Shown here one piece after another: positions 23,235 to 35,280 of a stretch of 64,000 nucleotides of DNA. The notes beneath the pieces were generated by a model that saw nothing but the letters and a program-made list of their open reading frames with translations, did no database searches and had not been told where the DNA came from. Made by a program: the position numbers and the translations under genes. The DNA comes from Cryptomeria japonica (taxonomy: Eukaryota; Streptophyta; Pinopsida; Cupressales; Cupressaceae). Every line of letters begins with the position of its first letter. Positions within the stretch are counted from its first letter, which is position 1. The stretch covers positions 143,523,041 to 143,587,040 of the forward strand of contig NC_081406.1 in assembly GCF_030272615.1 (NCBI RefSeq), in the 5' to 3' direction.

Positions 23235-23246
23235 ATCTCCCCCTTT
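23235..23246 (-). promoter_or_regulatory. Polypurine tract of element 2
   Basis: The minus strand reads AAAGGGGGAGAT immediately before the LTR start. This is the classic plus-strand priming site of plant copia-type elements. Confidence 0.85.
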
Positions 23247-23375
23247 GGCATTGATGGCAACACTCATGAGAAAAATCCAAAAACTATTTTCAAAAACTGA
23301 AGTTCAAAAAGTTTCCAAAAAGATGTGCTTCCCCTAAGCAAATGATCTCCTCTGAATAAGCATTTTTCTCTCCAC

Positions 23376-23396
23376 TACTCCCCCTTTGACATCAAT
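23376..23396 (-). promoter_or_regulatory. Second polypurine-like tract
   Basis: The minus strand reads GATGTCAAAGGGGGAGTAG about 140 bp before the first tract. The preceding words (TTGTCATTGATGTC versus TTGCCATCAATGCC) are also alike, so the tract and its leader look duplicated. Confidence 0.6.
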
Positions 23397-23471
23397 GACA
23401 AAGGTTGTCAAAAATAGTCAAACGAGTGCAAAATTTTTTTACCTCAAAGTTTGTAACCGGTTGGTTAAAAT

Positions 23472-26400
23472 CTAAAAGATATCTGCCAAAACCAAATTTA
23501 GACTTTGCATGAATCTTTTGGTTTCAATCAAGGTTGCCTCAGTCTGTTGGATCATGCTAGTGAGATAGTGCATGTGTTCTTCCGGTGATCGCTCTCGTTG
23601 AATTAATACCTTAGAGATTTCATTTCTCAGAGAGATAAGATTGTCCAACTTAGGACCAAGTTTATTTTTAAGTTCCTGGGCATTAGACTTAATCCTTGCC
23701 TTCTCTTTCTCAAGTTTTTCTAATTTTTCCTCAAAACTTGCTATTTCCTGCTCAATAACTGATATAGGTTCAGATGAACTAATTATGTTATCAGCTATGT
23801 CATCAATTTCTTTCTGTGTTCTATTGATCTCCTTTTCTAAGTCCTCTGTCAAAAGGTGGGGTTTGCATGTTTCCCTATAAAGCTCCATGTACTCCAAAAT
23901 TGTAGAGTTAAGTGTTGGTAATAATGTATCCAAGTGTTCTGTGCACTTCTTTATGGTGTCCTCAAAAAAATTGTTCTTTTCTTGTTCCACTTTCTCCCAG
24001 AATGTGTCCTCATTCATCTTGTCAATGGTTATTACATTATCAACAATAAATTTGGACAGTGTGTCTGATTTTCCTATAGAGTCCTTGATATGATCTGTGT
24101 TATAGTTCGGTGCAATCAATTGCCTTGTAGGCCAATGCATTGCAGTCTATTATCTTCTTGGTTGAGTCCAAAAGTACCTCAGTAACATTTGTATGTCTAA
24201 ATTCACTTTTAGAAGTGTCGGATGTCTAACCAATTACCTTTATTACCTCTGTGCTTCCAACATTTGTAACCATTTTACTTGTATTTTCCTCTGGTGGATC
24301 AGTCTGAGTTTGCATTTCAACCTGCAATGGTTTCTCAGATTGTTTTGGTGTCTCAGTGATTGCCGATTTTTCTAATTCAGTGTGTACCTCTGCCTCAGTA
24401 GTTTTTCCTGAAAGTTCAACTGTCAGTATCTCTGTCTCCGGTGGCCTTGTGCCAACATGTTTTCCTTCAATAGGTTTCTCAGTTCCTGACGGTTTCTCTA
24501 CTTGAGTTGGGATTTCAACTTCAACAGTTTTTGTCAGTTTCTCAGCCATGTTGCCACTGTCAACATTATCTATCTTAACCTCTGAATTATCCTTATCCAC
24601 AACAATATTTACTTCCTAAGTATCCACATTCATGGTAAAAAGTATCTCAGATTTAGGATTTGTGTCATAATGTGTGATACCTTCAGTGTTAATAATCGGT
24701 GGATCATCTGAATGTATTGGTTCGGTAACCAAAGATGGTGGCGGTATATTGTCAGTAATTTTGATGTTTGGAATTCCACCAATCTTTCCTTTTCGCTTGT
24801 CCTTGTCCTTCTGATATACTTTGAATGTCTTCTTAGGTCAGTTCATTTCTTCTTGTCTTTCCTTCTCCACAAAAAATATATCCCAATTATTTGCAGTCTC
24901 ATCTATAATCTCTTTCACTCTACCTGCCATTAAGCTTACTTGACGATGCCCATTGGCAAAAATGGATCTATTAGCCTCACCAATTAATTTATCAATTTCC
25001 TCTTTTGAATTAACAGGATGAACAGCTAGAAGTTTTTCAACTTACATTTTCTTGTCTAATTCCATCACTGCTATCCTTTTTGCTTCCAATCTTCTATAAA
25101 GTTCATTAGGTAAATCATCCACAACTTCAATCAGCACTTTCTTATATATGTCCAAGTGTAAAATAATACTGATCTCAATGCTTTCCCTATCAGAATCATT
25201 AAATGTATTATACAGTTTGTGCACATTAGCTAAATTGCCATCATCAGTTATTTCATTCAACAAATCATCTAATGAAGGAGTAACCGGTTTCTGTTTCTTC
25301 TTGGGTATTAGTTTCTTGGCCGGTTCCCTTACTGCCTATTGTTTCTTCCTCAAGGTCCTTGTTCTCTTAGGTGAAGGAGAGGGTACCGGTGAAGGTTTTC
25401 TCTTCCTCCTTTCAACTCTTTTAAATTCAGCTACCTTATCACTGTCAGTTCAAGAAGATGTGTCAACCGGTGAAATATGTGCCTCTTGTTGAAGTCCTTC
25501 AAACTCACTAGCCGATATGCCAGTAAAGTTCATGACATTTTCCTTGATTTCCTTTACCTTCTTAGAAGCATTTCTTATGTAAGTGTCTCTTTTCTTCCTT
25601 TTCTTCAATATGTTTACTTTACTCTCAATGGTTTCAGCACTACAAAAAACTTTTTCTGATGGTTCTCTTGGTGCATCCAGTAAAGCTTTTGCATATGTCT
25701 CAAGAATGTTAAGATCTACCTTATAACCCATCTCGGTGACCCAGATAGTTCGAGGGATTACAAATTCCATCCATGTCTCATCTCTTTTGATAACAAAACA
25801 AATTACTTTTTCATATTTGTCTACTATACCTTGTGGTAACCTTTCTCTAGCTCTCATCTTAGCTTGGAAATTTTTGAAGTAATCTATTATGTTGTTACCT
25901 CTAGTAGTTCCCATGCCGATAAAAGCTTCCTGTAATTGTTTTCCTACCGGTATATCATAACCAAAGTCTTTGGATCCTGTACCGAGGATCTCCTTAGTGA
26001 AATACAACATTAAACATACCAAGAGGTTTCCAAAATGGAATGTACCTTTCTTGTCACCCTTGATCTTTTTCAAGTTGTCAATAAGCTCATATTTCAACCA
26101 TTCACACACATCAATCATTGCATTGTTGTTTACCATCTCATAAGCACTGTGTATACAGAGACTAGAAATTGAATTTAGCTTGTTAGCATGTGTGGTCTTG
26201 TATCCTAGCACCATACTTACAAATCTCACATTTATGTCCTTGATATCATTTACCCTTAGTGATCTACTGTTAGATGTTGCTCTGGTTAAGCTTATCACTG
26301 TGTTGTTCGTAATCTTCTTTGTTTTATCGTGTCTTTTGCCAGTGGAGGGTAAACCAGCGACTGCCCTAATTGCTTGTCGGGTTATTTTGTAGACAAAATC

Positions 26401-26778
26401 CAACTATAAGAATTCTCCATGTGCTCTACTCAATACTATCCTAACTACTTCCTCCAGAAATTCGGGGATATTCAGTATCTCAACAAAGCCTAGAGTTTCC
26501 ACAATTTTGTGTTCGGGTTTAACAGCACCATGTTCATCACAAATAAGCTTTTCATACATTTTCATCTATTCCTCAGAACCTAGTTCATCAATGTTGCAAT
26601 GTATATAAATCCTAGGGTCTTTTGCAAATGCTACTCCTTTAGGAATTTTAGAGAATGCCCCTAGAGAGTCATCTTGTTTTGCAACTTCGGGAATTATCTT
26701 AAACATGGGCCTTGGGCGTTTCACATTTTCAATAATAGTAGGGTTCTGAATAAATTCGGGAGCAGAAGAAGAAGCCAT
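23472..26778 (-). pseudogene. Element 2 second ORF, unknown function (~1,100 codons)
   Basis: The ATG at 26778 begins MASSSA. The longest open part is 25450-26403, which starts in mid-protein and not at an ATG. In order: DINVRFVSMVLGYK, ELIDNLKKIKGDKKGTFHF, LLVCLMLYF, DYFKNFQAKMRARERLP, PRTIWVTEMGYKVDLNILE; a KRRKRKPSP-type basic segment (about 25380); LYNTFNDSDRESIEIS and PNELYRRLEAKR (25042-25263); a glutamate/threonine-rich linker (24226-24600); and a 222-codon C-terminal coiled coil (23472-24140) ending VLADIF. Stops at about 26568, 26404, 25448, 25042 and 24226 break it. Family unknown. It agrees with element 1 at every listed block. Confidence 0.75.
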
Positions 26779-27082
26779 TGAAAAATACCTTTTAGTTGCT
26801 TCAAAATATTTTGAATGTTTGAAGAAATCCCTTCACGCCTTCACCTTGAATGTCTTTGCTCAGTTTTCCCACTCTCTGCTAATTCGAATGTTCGGTGTGT
26901 CAAAAAAGAGGGAAATCAACTACTTTATAATGAAATTTCTCTCACCAACCATATTAAATGATCACCGGTTAAGTTAAAACTTAACACATCTGCCGGTAAG
27001 GAAGAAATCTATCTTCTCACCATCAACCGAGGGTACTCTGCATGATTTTCAACTTACTACAATACCCCCAAAGGGTTACTTC
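26779..27082 (-). promoter_or_regulatory. Spacer with TATA-like box before element 2 second ORF
   Basis: The minus strand reads CATTATAAAGTAG with the TATAAAG box at 26929-26923, about 145 bp before the ATG. A leader rich in GAGAGTGGGAAAACTGAGC-type sequence follows. The position matches the box in element 1. Confidence 0.5.
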
Positions 27083-27621
27083 TCAGGTGGTTGAAGAATC
27101 TCCTACCGGTGGAGTATTACTCTGTTCTACTGGTGCAGAGACAGTTTCATCAACTTTCTGATCTCTCTTTCTAATCCATTGTTTTGAAAATTCTTGCTTT
27201 GCCTCATCAACCTTTTCTTTGCCTTTCAAACTTGATCCTTTATTGTTTGTCGGTGAAGTCTTGCTTCTACAAAATTTTGCAATATGTCCAATCTTGTTAC
27301 AAGCATAACAAGTTACATTATTCTTCTGAATAGCCTTTCCATATCCTACGTCGGTTTGTATTCTGCATTGATTAGATAAGTGCTCAAATCTTCCACAAAC
27401 ATAGCATCTTACATTCATTCTGTAATTCTATGAATTATGACCAACTTTGTTGCATTTGGAACATTGACCAGTGGGTGCATTAATATTTTGATTGTTTCTA
27501 AATCTACATTGATTTTCTCTATGACCATACAGTTAAAGCATTTCCCATTAAATTTATAAGCACTAGGTTGTCTTACTGGTTTATTGTGATCATGATTGTT
27601 TGCAGTACCAAAACTTTCTCG
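27083..27621 (-). pseudogene. Element 2 gag remnant with four zinc knuckles
   Basis: On the minus strand from 27621 the reading is QPSAYKFNGKCFNC, then a decayed first knuckle, CSKCNKVGHN (second, its last residues altered), CYVCGRFEHLSNQC and CYACNKIGHIAKFC. A lysine-rich tail ends at 27083. YKFNGK and the knuckle spacing match element 1. In the third knuckle the usual GH is EH. The coiled coil upstream is missing because the element is cut at 27621. Confidence 0.8.
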
Positions 27622-27722
27622 GTGCAGTTTATATGTTTATGCTTTGGTGTTTGATTATCTGATATCCAGTGAAGACTGATTCACTCCCCCCTCTCAGTCT
27701 TCATTTTTGATTGCTGCTAACA
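27622..27722 (+). repeat. Solo LTR, right part
   Basis: It holds the end of the split LTR: gactgattcactcccccctctcagtc, then an end at GCTAACA (27722). The ACTAT duplication follows at 27723-27727. Confidence 0.75.
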
Positions 27723-28030
27723 ACTATCACTATCTATTTTTTTATTTCCCTCATCCTCTTCTTTATGTTCTTCCTCATTCACTTTTTCTTTGCCTTCATA
27801 TTTTTTATTTTGTTTTTGTTGCACCCTACTAAGATGAAGTGATTCTTTACTACAAAAGGTACCAATAAGTGGTGAAATTCTTTCCTAGATTGAGCAATCA
27901 AATTTCTAATGTGTCATTTACAAATCTCTAATCATTGCATATTTTCTCAGCTATTACTAATGTTCTTTACAATATGCATTTTGGAAGTCAATGTATTCCT
28001 CTTGAAAAAATTTGTCCATCTTCCTCAAGT
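27723..28030. other. Short stretch with little content
   Basis: It begins with the ACTAT duplication. On the minus strand a short charged run (NKKYEGKEKVNEEEHK) is visible but has no recognisable family. It may be the tail of the LINE to the right. Confidence 0.4.
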
Positions 28031-31000
28031 CCTAGGGCCAATAGTCTACATCTTGAGTATCATCCTTATAAATTGGTGAAGAGACATTTTCAATGACTTT
28101 CATGAATTTATCTACTTGCATCTTCAAAGTGAGAGTAACCTGTTCCATGATCATTAAGAATGTGAGTCTACAATTAGACCTAGTAATGATTATCTCCTTA
28201 CCTTGGTATAATTTTTTGTTCCTTTTCTTCCACAAAAACCATAAAATCTTAGTAGACAAGGATAACTAAAAAAATTAAACTTTTTATTTAATAACTTAAA
28301 AAACCTTGCAAGGACTTCAAACTATGACTTTTTATCAGTTATTTTCCACCCCACAATGTTATCCATGAAAAAATACCAAACTTTAGAGGCATATTTACAC
28401 GGAAATAGGATATAAAAACAATCCTCCAAACAACCACACAACAGACAAGTGACATGATTAATACTAATAACCATATTTTGAATGATTAATTGTCATTTAA
28501 AATAATTTTTTTTTAGCTCAATCCTATTGGACCAACAAATAGAAACCATTTTGAATATTTTTTATACTCAAAGTTCAAATTCCACTTTCTATTAGCATGA
28601 TTAAAGTTACAATAAGCTTGTGATAGAATATTATATAGAAAATAGGCCTTAGAGTATAGAAAGGGGGATTCGTCAAACCATTTATACTTCATAAGACATT
28701 CAAGATCATTGAGAATTTTGGTTGGCTTCTTAATATTTCCCATGGAATTCATGATGATAGAGTGTGTTCTTTTTCTATTATTTGACAAGTTATATTCAAA
28801 TCATAGTATATTCCAAGATTTTGTTCACAAATAGATCTTTACATACCTCCTAGGCCCACCAAATACTACGAAAGTGGATTTGAGTATATTATTTTAGGAT
28901 TTTAGTGTATTATTTATATAACTCCTAAGCCCACCATATACTATGAAACATAGGAGACCCATAAGGGATAGCCTTAAAGTTACCAAAAAGTGTATCTTGT
29001 ATATGAATATTATTCCTTAATTGCTCTTTTAGGAGTAGTTTCTTGTTTATTATTTCTTACTAACACCTTCAAAGGCTCATTTCCATCTAATGATTTGACA
29101 ACTGACTTAAAGCTAGTGCATTTCCTTGAATTCTAAGATCTTTAATATCTTGAGCACCTAGATCCTTACACATACAACACCAGTCCTAACTAACTACATG
29201 TTTCCTCTTCTTACCCCTACCATTAGGCTAGAAGAACTATTTGATAATTTTTTGAATCTTATTAATCTAATAACAAGCCAAAAATCACGCTCAAGCATAA
29301 TAAATGGTGTAAGAAGAAAGAATATTTTGGTAGATTTGTATTCTACTAGAAAGAGACAAGTAGTTCCTATCCGACTACTAATCTTCCTCTCAATCTTGGA
29401 AAACATCCAATTCCACATATTGGGGAGAGAGGGAGAAATAGAAAAATGAATGACCTAGTACCTCACAATTTTCTAAGGACCTCACCACTACCAACCAAAG
29501 GAGCCCACCCAATCCAGTGGAGTGCTAGACCAACTTAGCAAAACTTAGTCTTTGATATTTTGGAACCAAAAGCACAACAAAACAAAATCTATCTTGTTAA
29601 TACAATTCACCATATTCTTCTTATCAAGACCAAAAAAAAAATTCAATATCATCTACAAACTAAATATTAAACAAAATTTATTCATCAAGAAGATTGATTC
29701 CATGCTTCTAATCCAATGACAAATAAGAGAGGAGCCAAGGGGCATCCCTATCTAATAGATCTTCCCAAGGGGAAAGAATCAATCAGCTCACCATTAATGT
29801 CAACTTGGGTATTTTCATATTTAAACAACAATTTAACCATCTTATAGTATGATTCTAGGAATCCAATTGCTTCTAAAACTATAAAATAAATGACCACTCA
29901 ACTCGATCATAGGTTTTTTCAAAATCAATTAATAGAATGCCAACATCTTGTGAGCTTCTCTTGACCAATCAAGGTCTTCCCAACTGGTCAACCAATTCTC
30001 AAGTATGTATCTTCCCTTTATGAATAATGTATGGGTTTTGTTAACTATGATTAGTAAAATATCAATTAACCCCCTAGAAAGCAATTTAGCAAAAACGTTA
30101 TAGGAGAAATTAAGTAAAGTAATTGGTCTCCAAATCTTTATATTACTCTTATCACCATCCTTTGGCAACAATTTTATAATTCCTCATTGATCTTACTACA
30201 TAAGGAATCCTCTTCAATAGCCTTTATGTATACTTCATATAGGTCCTCTACTATGCAATCCATATTAGATTTATAAAACTCAACTAGTAACCCATCTGCT
30301 CCTAGAGATTTACCATTTTAAAATTTATAAGATGGGACTAGTAATCTCTATGCCCACTTCCTTGGCCATTTGAAGGATAAGTTTATTGGGTATGATCATT
30401 TTGCATATATCTTGGTCTTGGATAGAATTTAATTTCTTGTCTTATGCAGTAAATAGAGTCTTATAAAAGTTCCAAAAAAACTTTTATTTCATTATTGTTA
30501 TGGCACCATTTGTCATCAATAAGAATTTGTCCTTTTTTTTCCACATTGTTTTTCCCTTAAGATGTTAAAGAAATCTTTTGTTCCTTTATCCCTTTTTTAA
30601 CCCAATTTACTCTATCCCTTACTCTAGCTCCTTGGGCTTGTTTAGTCTAGAACTTTCTCAAGCTATATTGGATCATCTTAGGTTATTGATTAGTTCATTA
30701 TTATCTAGATCAAGTTGCAATTTAAGTTCAGTATTTGACGATTCTTCTTATAAGTAGAATTTTGATTTTTAACTATTTGTGGCATCTCATTTACCAATGA
30801 TGCTTAAAATTATTTTTAGATTCCCAATAAGTGTATCATAGTACTTTATAACTTGTCCCTTATGAAATAGGGCTTTGGTGAGGCTTCTAAGGTTGTGGAT
30901 TTAATCCAAGAAATCTAGTTGTTTATGAAGCTCAGTATTGAGTTTATATAAACATCCTTTTTTGCTATTCTTAAAAGGTCTACTATCTTTAAATATAATT

Positions 31001-31905
31001 TTTTCCTTTATAGGATAATTATCACATAGAGATTTTGGTTCAACTTGGACATAATTGGAGTTACTTCTATTGTCAAAGCAAAATGTGTCACTTTGTACAT
31101 AAAATCTACCAAGCCTACAAATACTCTCTTACTTTTTCATTCTCTCCTAAAAAAATTAATTTCCTTTCTACCTCTAGGAATTTCCTCTAACTTTATCTTC
31201 TTTATTTTTATTCATGTTAAAATTCCCTCCTAATATCCATCAAATTTTGGGGAGAGAGGACGTCGTCCACTTCCATAGAGTTAATTCTCTCTTTGTAATC
31301 ATTAGAAGCATGCATAGAGAAGATCCCAAATTTTAAGATGTTATTTTCAAAAATAACCCACAAGCATAATATAGGGGGAACATCCAAGGCTTTTGATACA
31401 CTTTCTCCAATTATTACTAACAAGTATTTCTACTTCTTCCCCTCTATCATGGATAGTGTGAAATTCCAAAGGATTCTTCCACACAAAATTTAGATTGTTA
31501 TTCAATTGAAATCCACAACTTTAACTTCTTGCAATAGAGGAAAACCTAATTTTTTTATTTGATTACAAAGGGCCCTTATGATATACTTTTTGTCTAGGGA
31601 CTCAAGTCCCCTAATGTTCCAACTGATGTAGTTCATCATGCTTCACCCTAGGAGGATGAGTTGTCTCCAATTGAGGGGGATAGATAGGAATATTTTAGGT
31701 TATCTTTAAATTCCATCCCTTCAACATCTACTATGATTCTAATGTATAAAGGGTATGAAAGTGAGTTTTTCATGCTTTACCTTACTTTTCTTAATTCTTT
31801 CATTTTATCAAAGACTAATTCTTGGGAATTTTTATTGTGTGTAATGGTAGGTCGGGAATCATGTTTTTTATAAACCTCTTTCTCTTTCTTTTTCTTGATT
31901 AATAA
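28030..31905 (-). mobile_element. LINE A, near-complete ORF2 and end of ORF1, degenerate
   Basis: Minus-strand order is an ORF1 tail (31905-31650); endonuclease start ISWNIRGLESLDKK (about 31640) with FGIFSMHASNDYKERI near 31300; RT blocks GKSLGADGLLVEFYKSN (30330), LPKDGDKSNIKIWRPITLLNF (30171) and a broken YDRVEWSFI; then a zinc-finger tail (LLCG-CLEDCFYILFPC) and FLWKKRNKKLYQGK near 28230. This is the full order of a plant L1-type LINE. Stops and frameshifts are many. LINE C abuts its ORF1 at 31905. Confidence 0.8.
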
Positions 31906-34015
31906 AACAAACACTAGGGGATACACTATTTTATATTAAAATATTAAAAAAGATTTACATTTATATTGTATCACTAGTCTGGGTTGTCTACCAAAATATT
32001 ATAACCAAAACCACCCCTAAGCATATGATACAAAAATAACTCATAATTCAGCTGGAGATGTACTATTATGGACAATCCATACATATATAAATTGTTGATA
32101 CCCAACATATACCCATGCTAGTGAAAAAAACCTAATTATATAACCATATAGCCAAATAGATAGACATGTGCAGTAATTGACTACACCATTTGCTTCTCAT
32201 ATTTGGTCACAAACCTCACTTTTACTAGGCAAGAGGGTCAACAATCTATATGCATCTCTAACTCCTCCAAATCTCCTAAGTTATCCATATTCAAAATCTC
32301 ATTAGTCACCTCCCCACAACCACCTTTGTCCACACCACACTCAATCAACCCTCATCCATCAAATATTTATTAAACCACCCATCGCCCTCCTCTAGGACCA
32401 GGTCCAATAGTTGCTTAAAAAATAGAATACTTATTTCCATTGCAAGCCTCCTAAAAGAGAATGAGGGAGGATTTGCAAAAGTAATCAATAAAAATTTCTC
32501 AACCTCATGGTTCTATCGCCGCACCACATAGAAATCCCTTGAAAGTAGAATTCCTTCTCCAATTGCCATATTCTTCATGACATCTCCAATTTCTCCCAAA
32601 AACTACTTCCTTATATCACCCTGACAAATTGAGTTGGTCATCTCCTTAAACTAACCCATTTTGAGCAGGGACCCTAAGAACATGGAGGAAATATATATGT
32701 CAACTCAATAGCAATGGTTTTCCTTGATAAATTCATCACCCAACATCATTTTAACTATATGGATGACCAATTCATGGTTCGACTTGACCACACCTTATAG
32801 CCTTTTCACATAAATCTCTCAAAAAAGGCCATCTATTTCTTTTTGCATACTAACTAAATAGGGGTATCCATACCTCACTCCCACCTAGCACCACTATCAT
32901 TGGGCAAAGCAGAATTTAGGATGTTGAGAATAGCAAGATGTAATTCTCATTTGAAGGCTAAAACATGAATTGCATTGATTTTTTCCAGCCCTAAGCAATG
33001 ATATCAATTTAATCCCAAAGGGTAGCCATGAGAATATATCATTCCTTGATCTCCTAAATCATAAATATTGTCACCCTTTAAGTACCATTTCCCCATTTGC
33101 ACTACCATCACCCAATCCAAATGTAAACATTCATCTTTAAAATGTGCTTAATTTCATCAATGGGCCCATAAAGTCATGTGTCGATAATTAATCCTAAAAT
33201 GGGGATATCAAATATGATGAGGGAATATCCCACCTCAAAATTTCCAATGTATACATGATGGATGCATGATCCTATCCCATCTTAGCAGGTCATGTATCGC
33301 CATCATTGAGCCATTGCCACTAACCACCATGTAAATAGAATCTTAGTGACTATGGCCAAATTGGCCAACTCATCTGCCTCCATATTACCTTCCCCATATA
33401 CATGTTATATTTTGAAACATTTAAATCTTCTTGCCACATCCTAAATCAAGCATATCCATTGCTATAATTTCCAATTGGGGGTATGTTTCTACCCAATTGC
33501 ATTGATTGCAACCTAATAATTTCCCTCCAAGTGCACAATTGACACATCAAGGTCTTGACCATACTCCAAACCGATTAGAGAAGCCTTAAATTATACATCG
33601 TTATTCATAGTAATCCCTAAACTAGCTTACTTCTAGGATAAGATCATTCCCATCTAATCTCTGATAATACATGTATTGCCACTCATCCCAGGATGCCCTT
33701 TGAGGCACCGTCAAATTTTATTTTCACACAACCTGAAGTACGCATAGCCCACTTGACTCCCTCGTGGGGGTTGGAAGGAAGATCAGCCTTCCTGGCCCAA
33801 TTAAGGAGAGGAACTCTTAATCCTTTGAGATTTCCATTTTTTCATCATCCCAGTCTGTAAATGAGTTATTGTGGATATTCACATTGTGAGCAAAAACGTT
33901 GCACAATTCTACTACCATTAACTCTTTTTTTGCAACTAGAGACTCACTCAATTCCTTATCTTGAAATATCCTCCTATTTCGTTCCTTCTATATTTCCCAA
34001 ATCCCACAAGAAGGT
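31905..34015 (-). mobile_element. LINE C, 5'-truncated, with RNase H
   Basis: From 34015 down, the minus strand reads KERNRRIFQDKELSESLV, then an RNase H with GITMNNDV, KASLIGLEYGQDLDVSIVHLEGN and VYGEGNMEADELANLAI (about 33390-33340). A ~1.4-kb 3' region follows in which I recognise nothing, ending in an A-rich tail (taatcaagaaaaagaaag) at about 31905. The position inside the ORF1 region of LINE A suggests a nested insertion. I could not define a duplication. Confidence 0.65.
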
Positions 34016-34029
34016 ATGAAATTCTAGAT

Positions 34030-34340
34030 ACAACCAAATAAAGAATTATTTAACACAAAAAGGGGGGTGAATCAATTCAAACCTCAAGGACACTTTGCTT
34101 CGGATCCATTAAACTTGAAAGGGCACTTAACTAGTTACTATAATTATGAAACATGAAAGCGCAAAGCACAACATACACATGAACATTAAATTTATGTGGA
34201 AAACCCTAAATAGGAAAAAAGCACAGTGAGAATCAAACTCACAATATGAATAATTGATTAAAAAGTTTAGCCTCGAGGCCAAGGAGCTCACTGCCCTTGA
34301 AACGACTATTAATGGTATTGAGTAAGTATGAGGTGTTTCT
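34030..34340 (-). repeat. LTR fragment of copia type, minus strand
   Basis: The plus strand shows aaggggggtgaatcaattc (the pyrimidine tract on the minus strand) and aaaccctaaataggaaaaaagcacagtgagaatcaaactcac. These are the features seen near the end of the other LTRs here. The hairpin is gtgag/ctcac in place of gtggg/cccac. Both ends are undefined. Confidence 0.6.
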
Positions 34341-35280
34341 AGAAGATTGGTGTAGTAGAAGGTTCAATATGCATGAAAGAGTATTTAATGTCCTAATGGA
34401 AGGATGTTTTGCATTCCTTTGATATGTAAATATTATAAATTGTAGTTCTAGATATAATTTTTATGATCTATGTAAATTGTACTATCAAATTTATTGGTCC
34501 CCTATGGTTTGTTGTTGTTGTTGTTGTTGTTGTTGTTCCTCATAGTGGAATGTCTATCAAAACAAGTCGAGAGAATTCTTGGTGGTTCTATAATATATGG
34601 ATTCAAGTGTTATAGCTTTCAGACATGTTCATTTAATTTGTGCAGTGTTCAAGTTCATTTTTCTAGTGATGGTTCAACTTGGAAGTGAAGTTATAATGTT
34701 TTGAGTTTAATGTTGTCAGTTAATCCAAGCTCTAGTTGATTGAGGTGATGTGTTTTATCTAGATCATACCTTTTTTGGTTCATACACATTTTGGTAATTA
34801 ATTTTTTATATTGATATGGGTCTCACCATGGAATGTCTTAATTTGTACCATGTTGTGTGCATTGGAGAATGTTTTGGGATCGACTGGCTAACGTGCTACA
34901 ATACTACCTACACATTTCTCTTAGTACTGACCTTCGAGGATGTGTTAACGTATTTGGTTCATTGGAGTCAATTAGAAAGACCTTATGTTATGATATATTT
35001 GGGTCCTGTATATCTCTTGGAGTGAATCACCCTTGACGTTATTGGTCTGGATGGCCCAAATTTGTGTAATATTGTATACTCTGTATGTGGCTGACCTAGT
35101 TTAAGGTTTCAATGAATTTATCTTATCTATGTAGGAGTTTAGATATATGAGTTGACTATGGGATGAATGTGAATAGGCATGGAGTTAACGTGATTGATGC
35201 ACATGAAGATTTGATATTGCAAAAGTGAAAAAGACAATTGAGAAGAAAGTTAAGATAGTGTTTGTGATCAAATATGTGTT
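34341..35280. other. Unassigned stretch with a GTT microsatellite
   Basis: About nine GTT units lie at 34509-34536 and cause a leucine run in one frame. The text tattggtctggatggcccaaatttgtgtaatattg (about 35040) resembles LTR sequence, but no ends or partner could be found. No gene is supported. Confidence 0.45.

Larger units (their letters stand above)
22449..27621 (-). mobile_element. Element 2: relative of element 1, 5' end lost
   Basis: Minus-strand order is gag remnant with four CCHC knuckles (27621-27083), spacer with TATA box, ~1,100-codon second ORF (26778-23472), polypurine tract, 3' LTR (23234-22449). The 5' LTR, primer-binding site and gag coiled coil are gone at 27621, where the solo LTR resumes. 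The gene order and all ORF parts match element 1, but the sequences are strongly diverged, so the two represent different families or an old split. No pol domain is present. Confidence 0.85.

Noticed and set aside
25148-25492. 114-codon plus-strand frame
   Set aside because: It is the antisense of the second ORF of element 2. The serine/leucine-rich reading comes from the lysine/glutamate-rich strand opposite.
34494-34688. 64-codon frame with a leucine run, like a signal peptide
   Set aside because: The hydrophobic run is produced by a GTT microsatellite.
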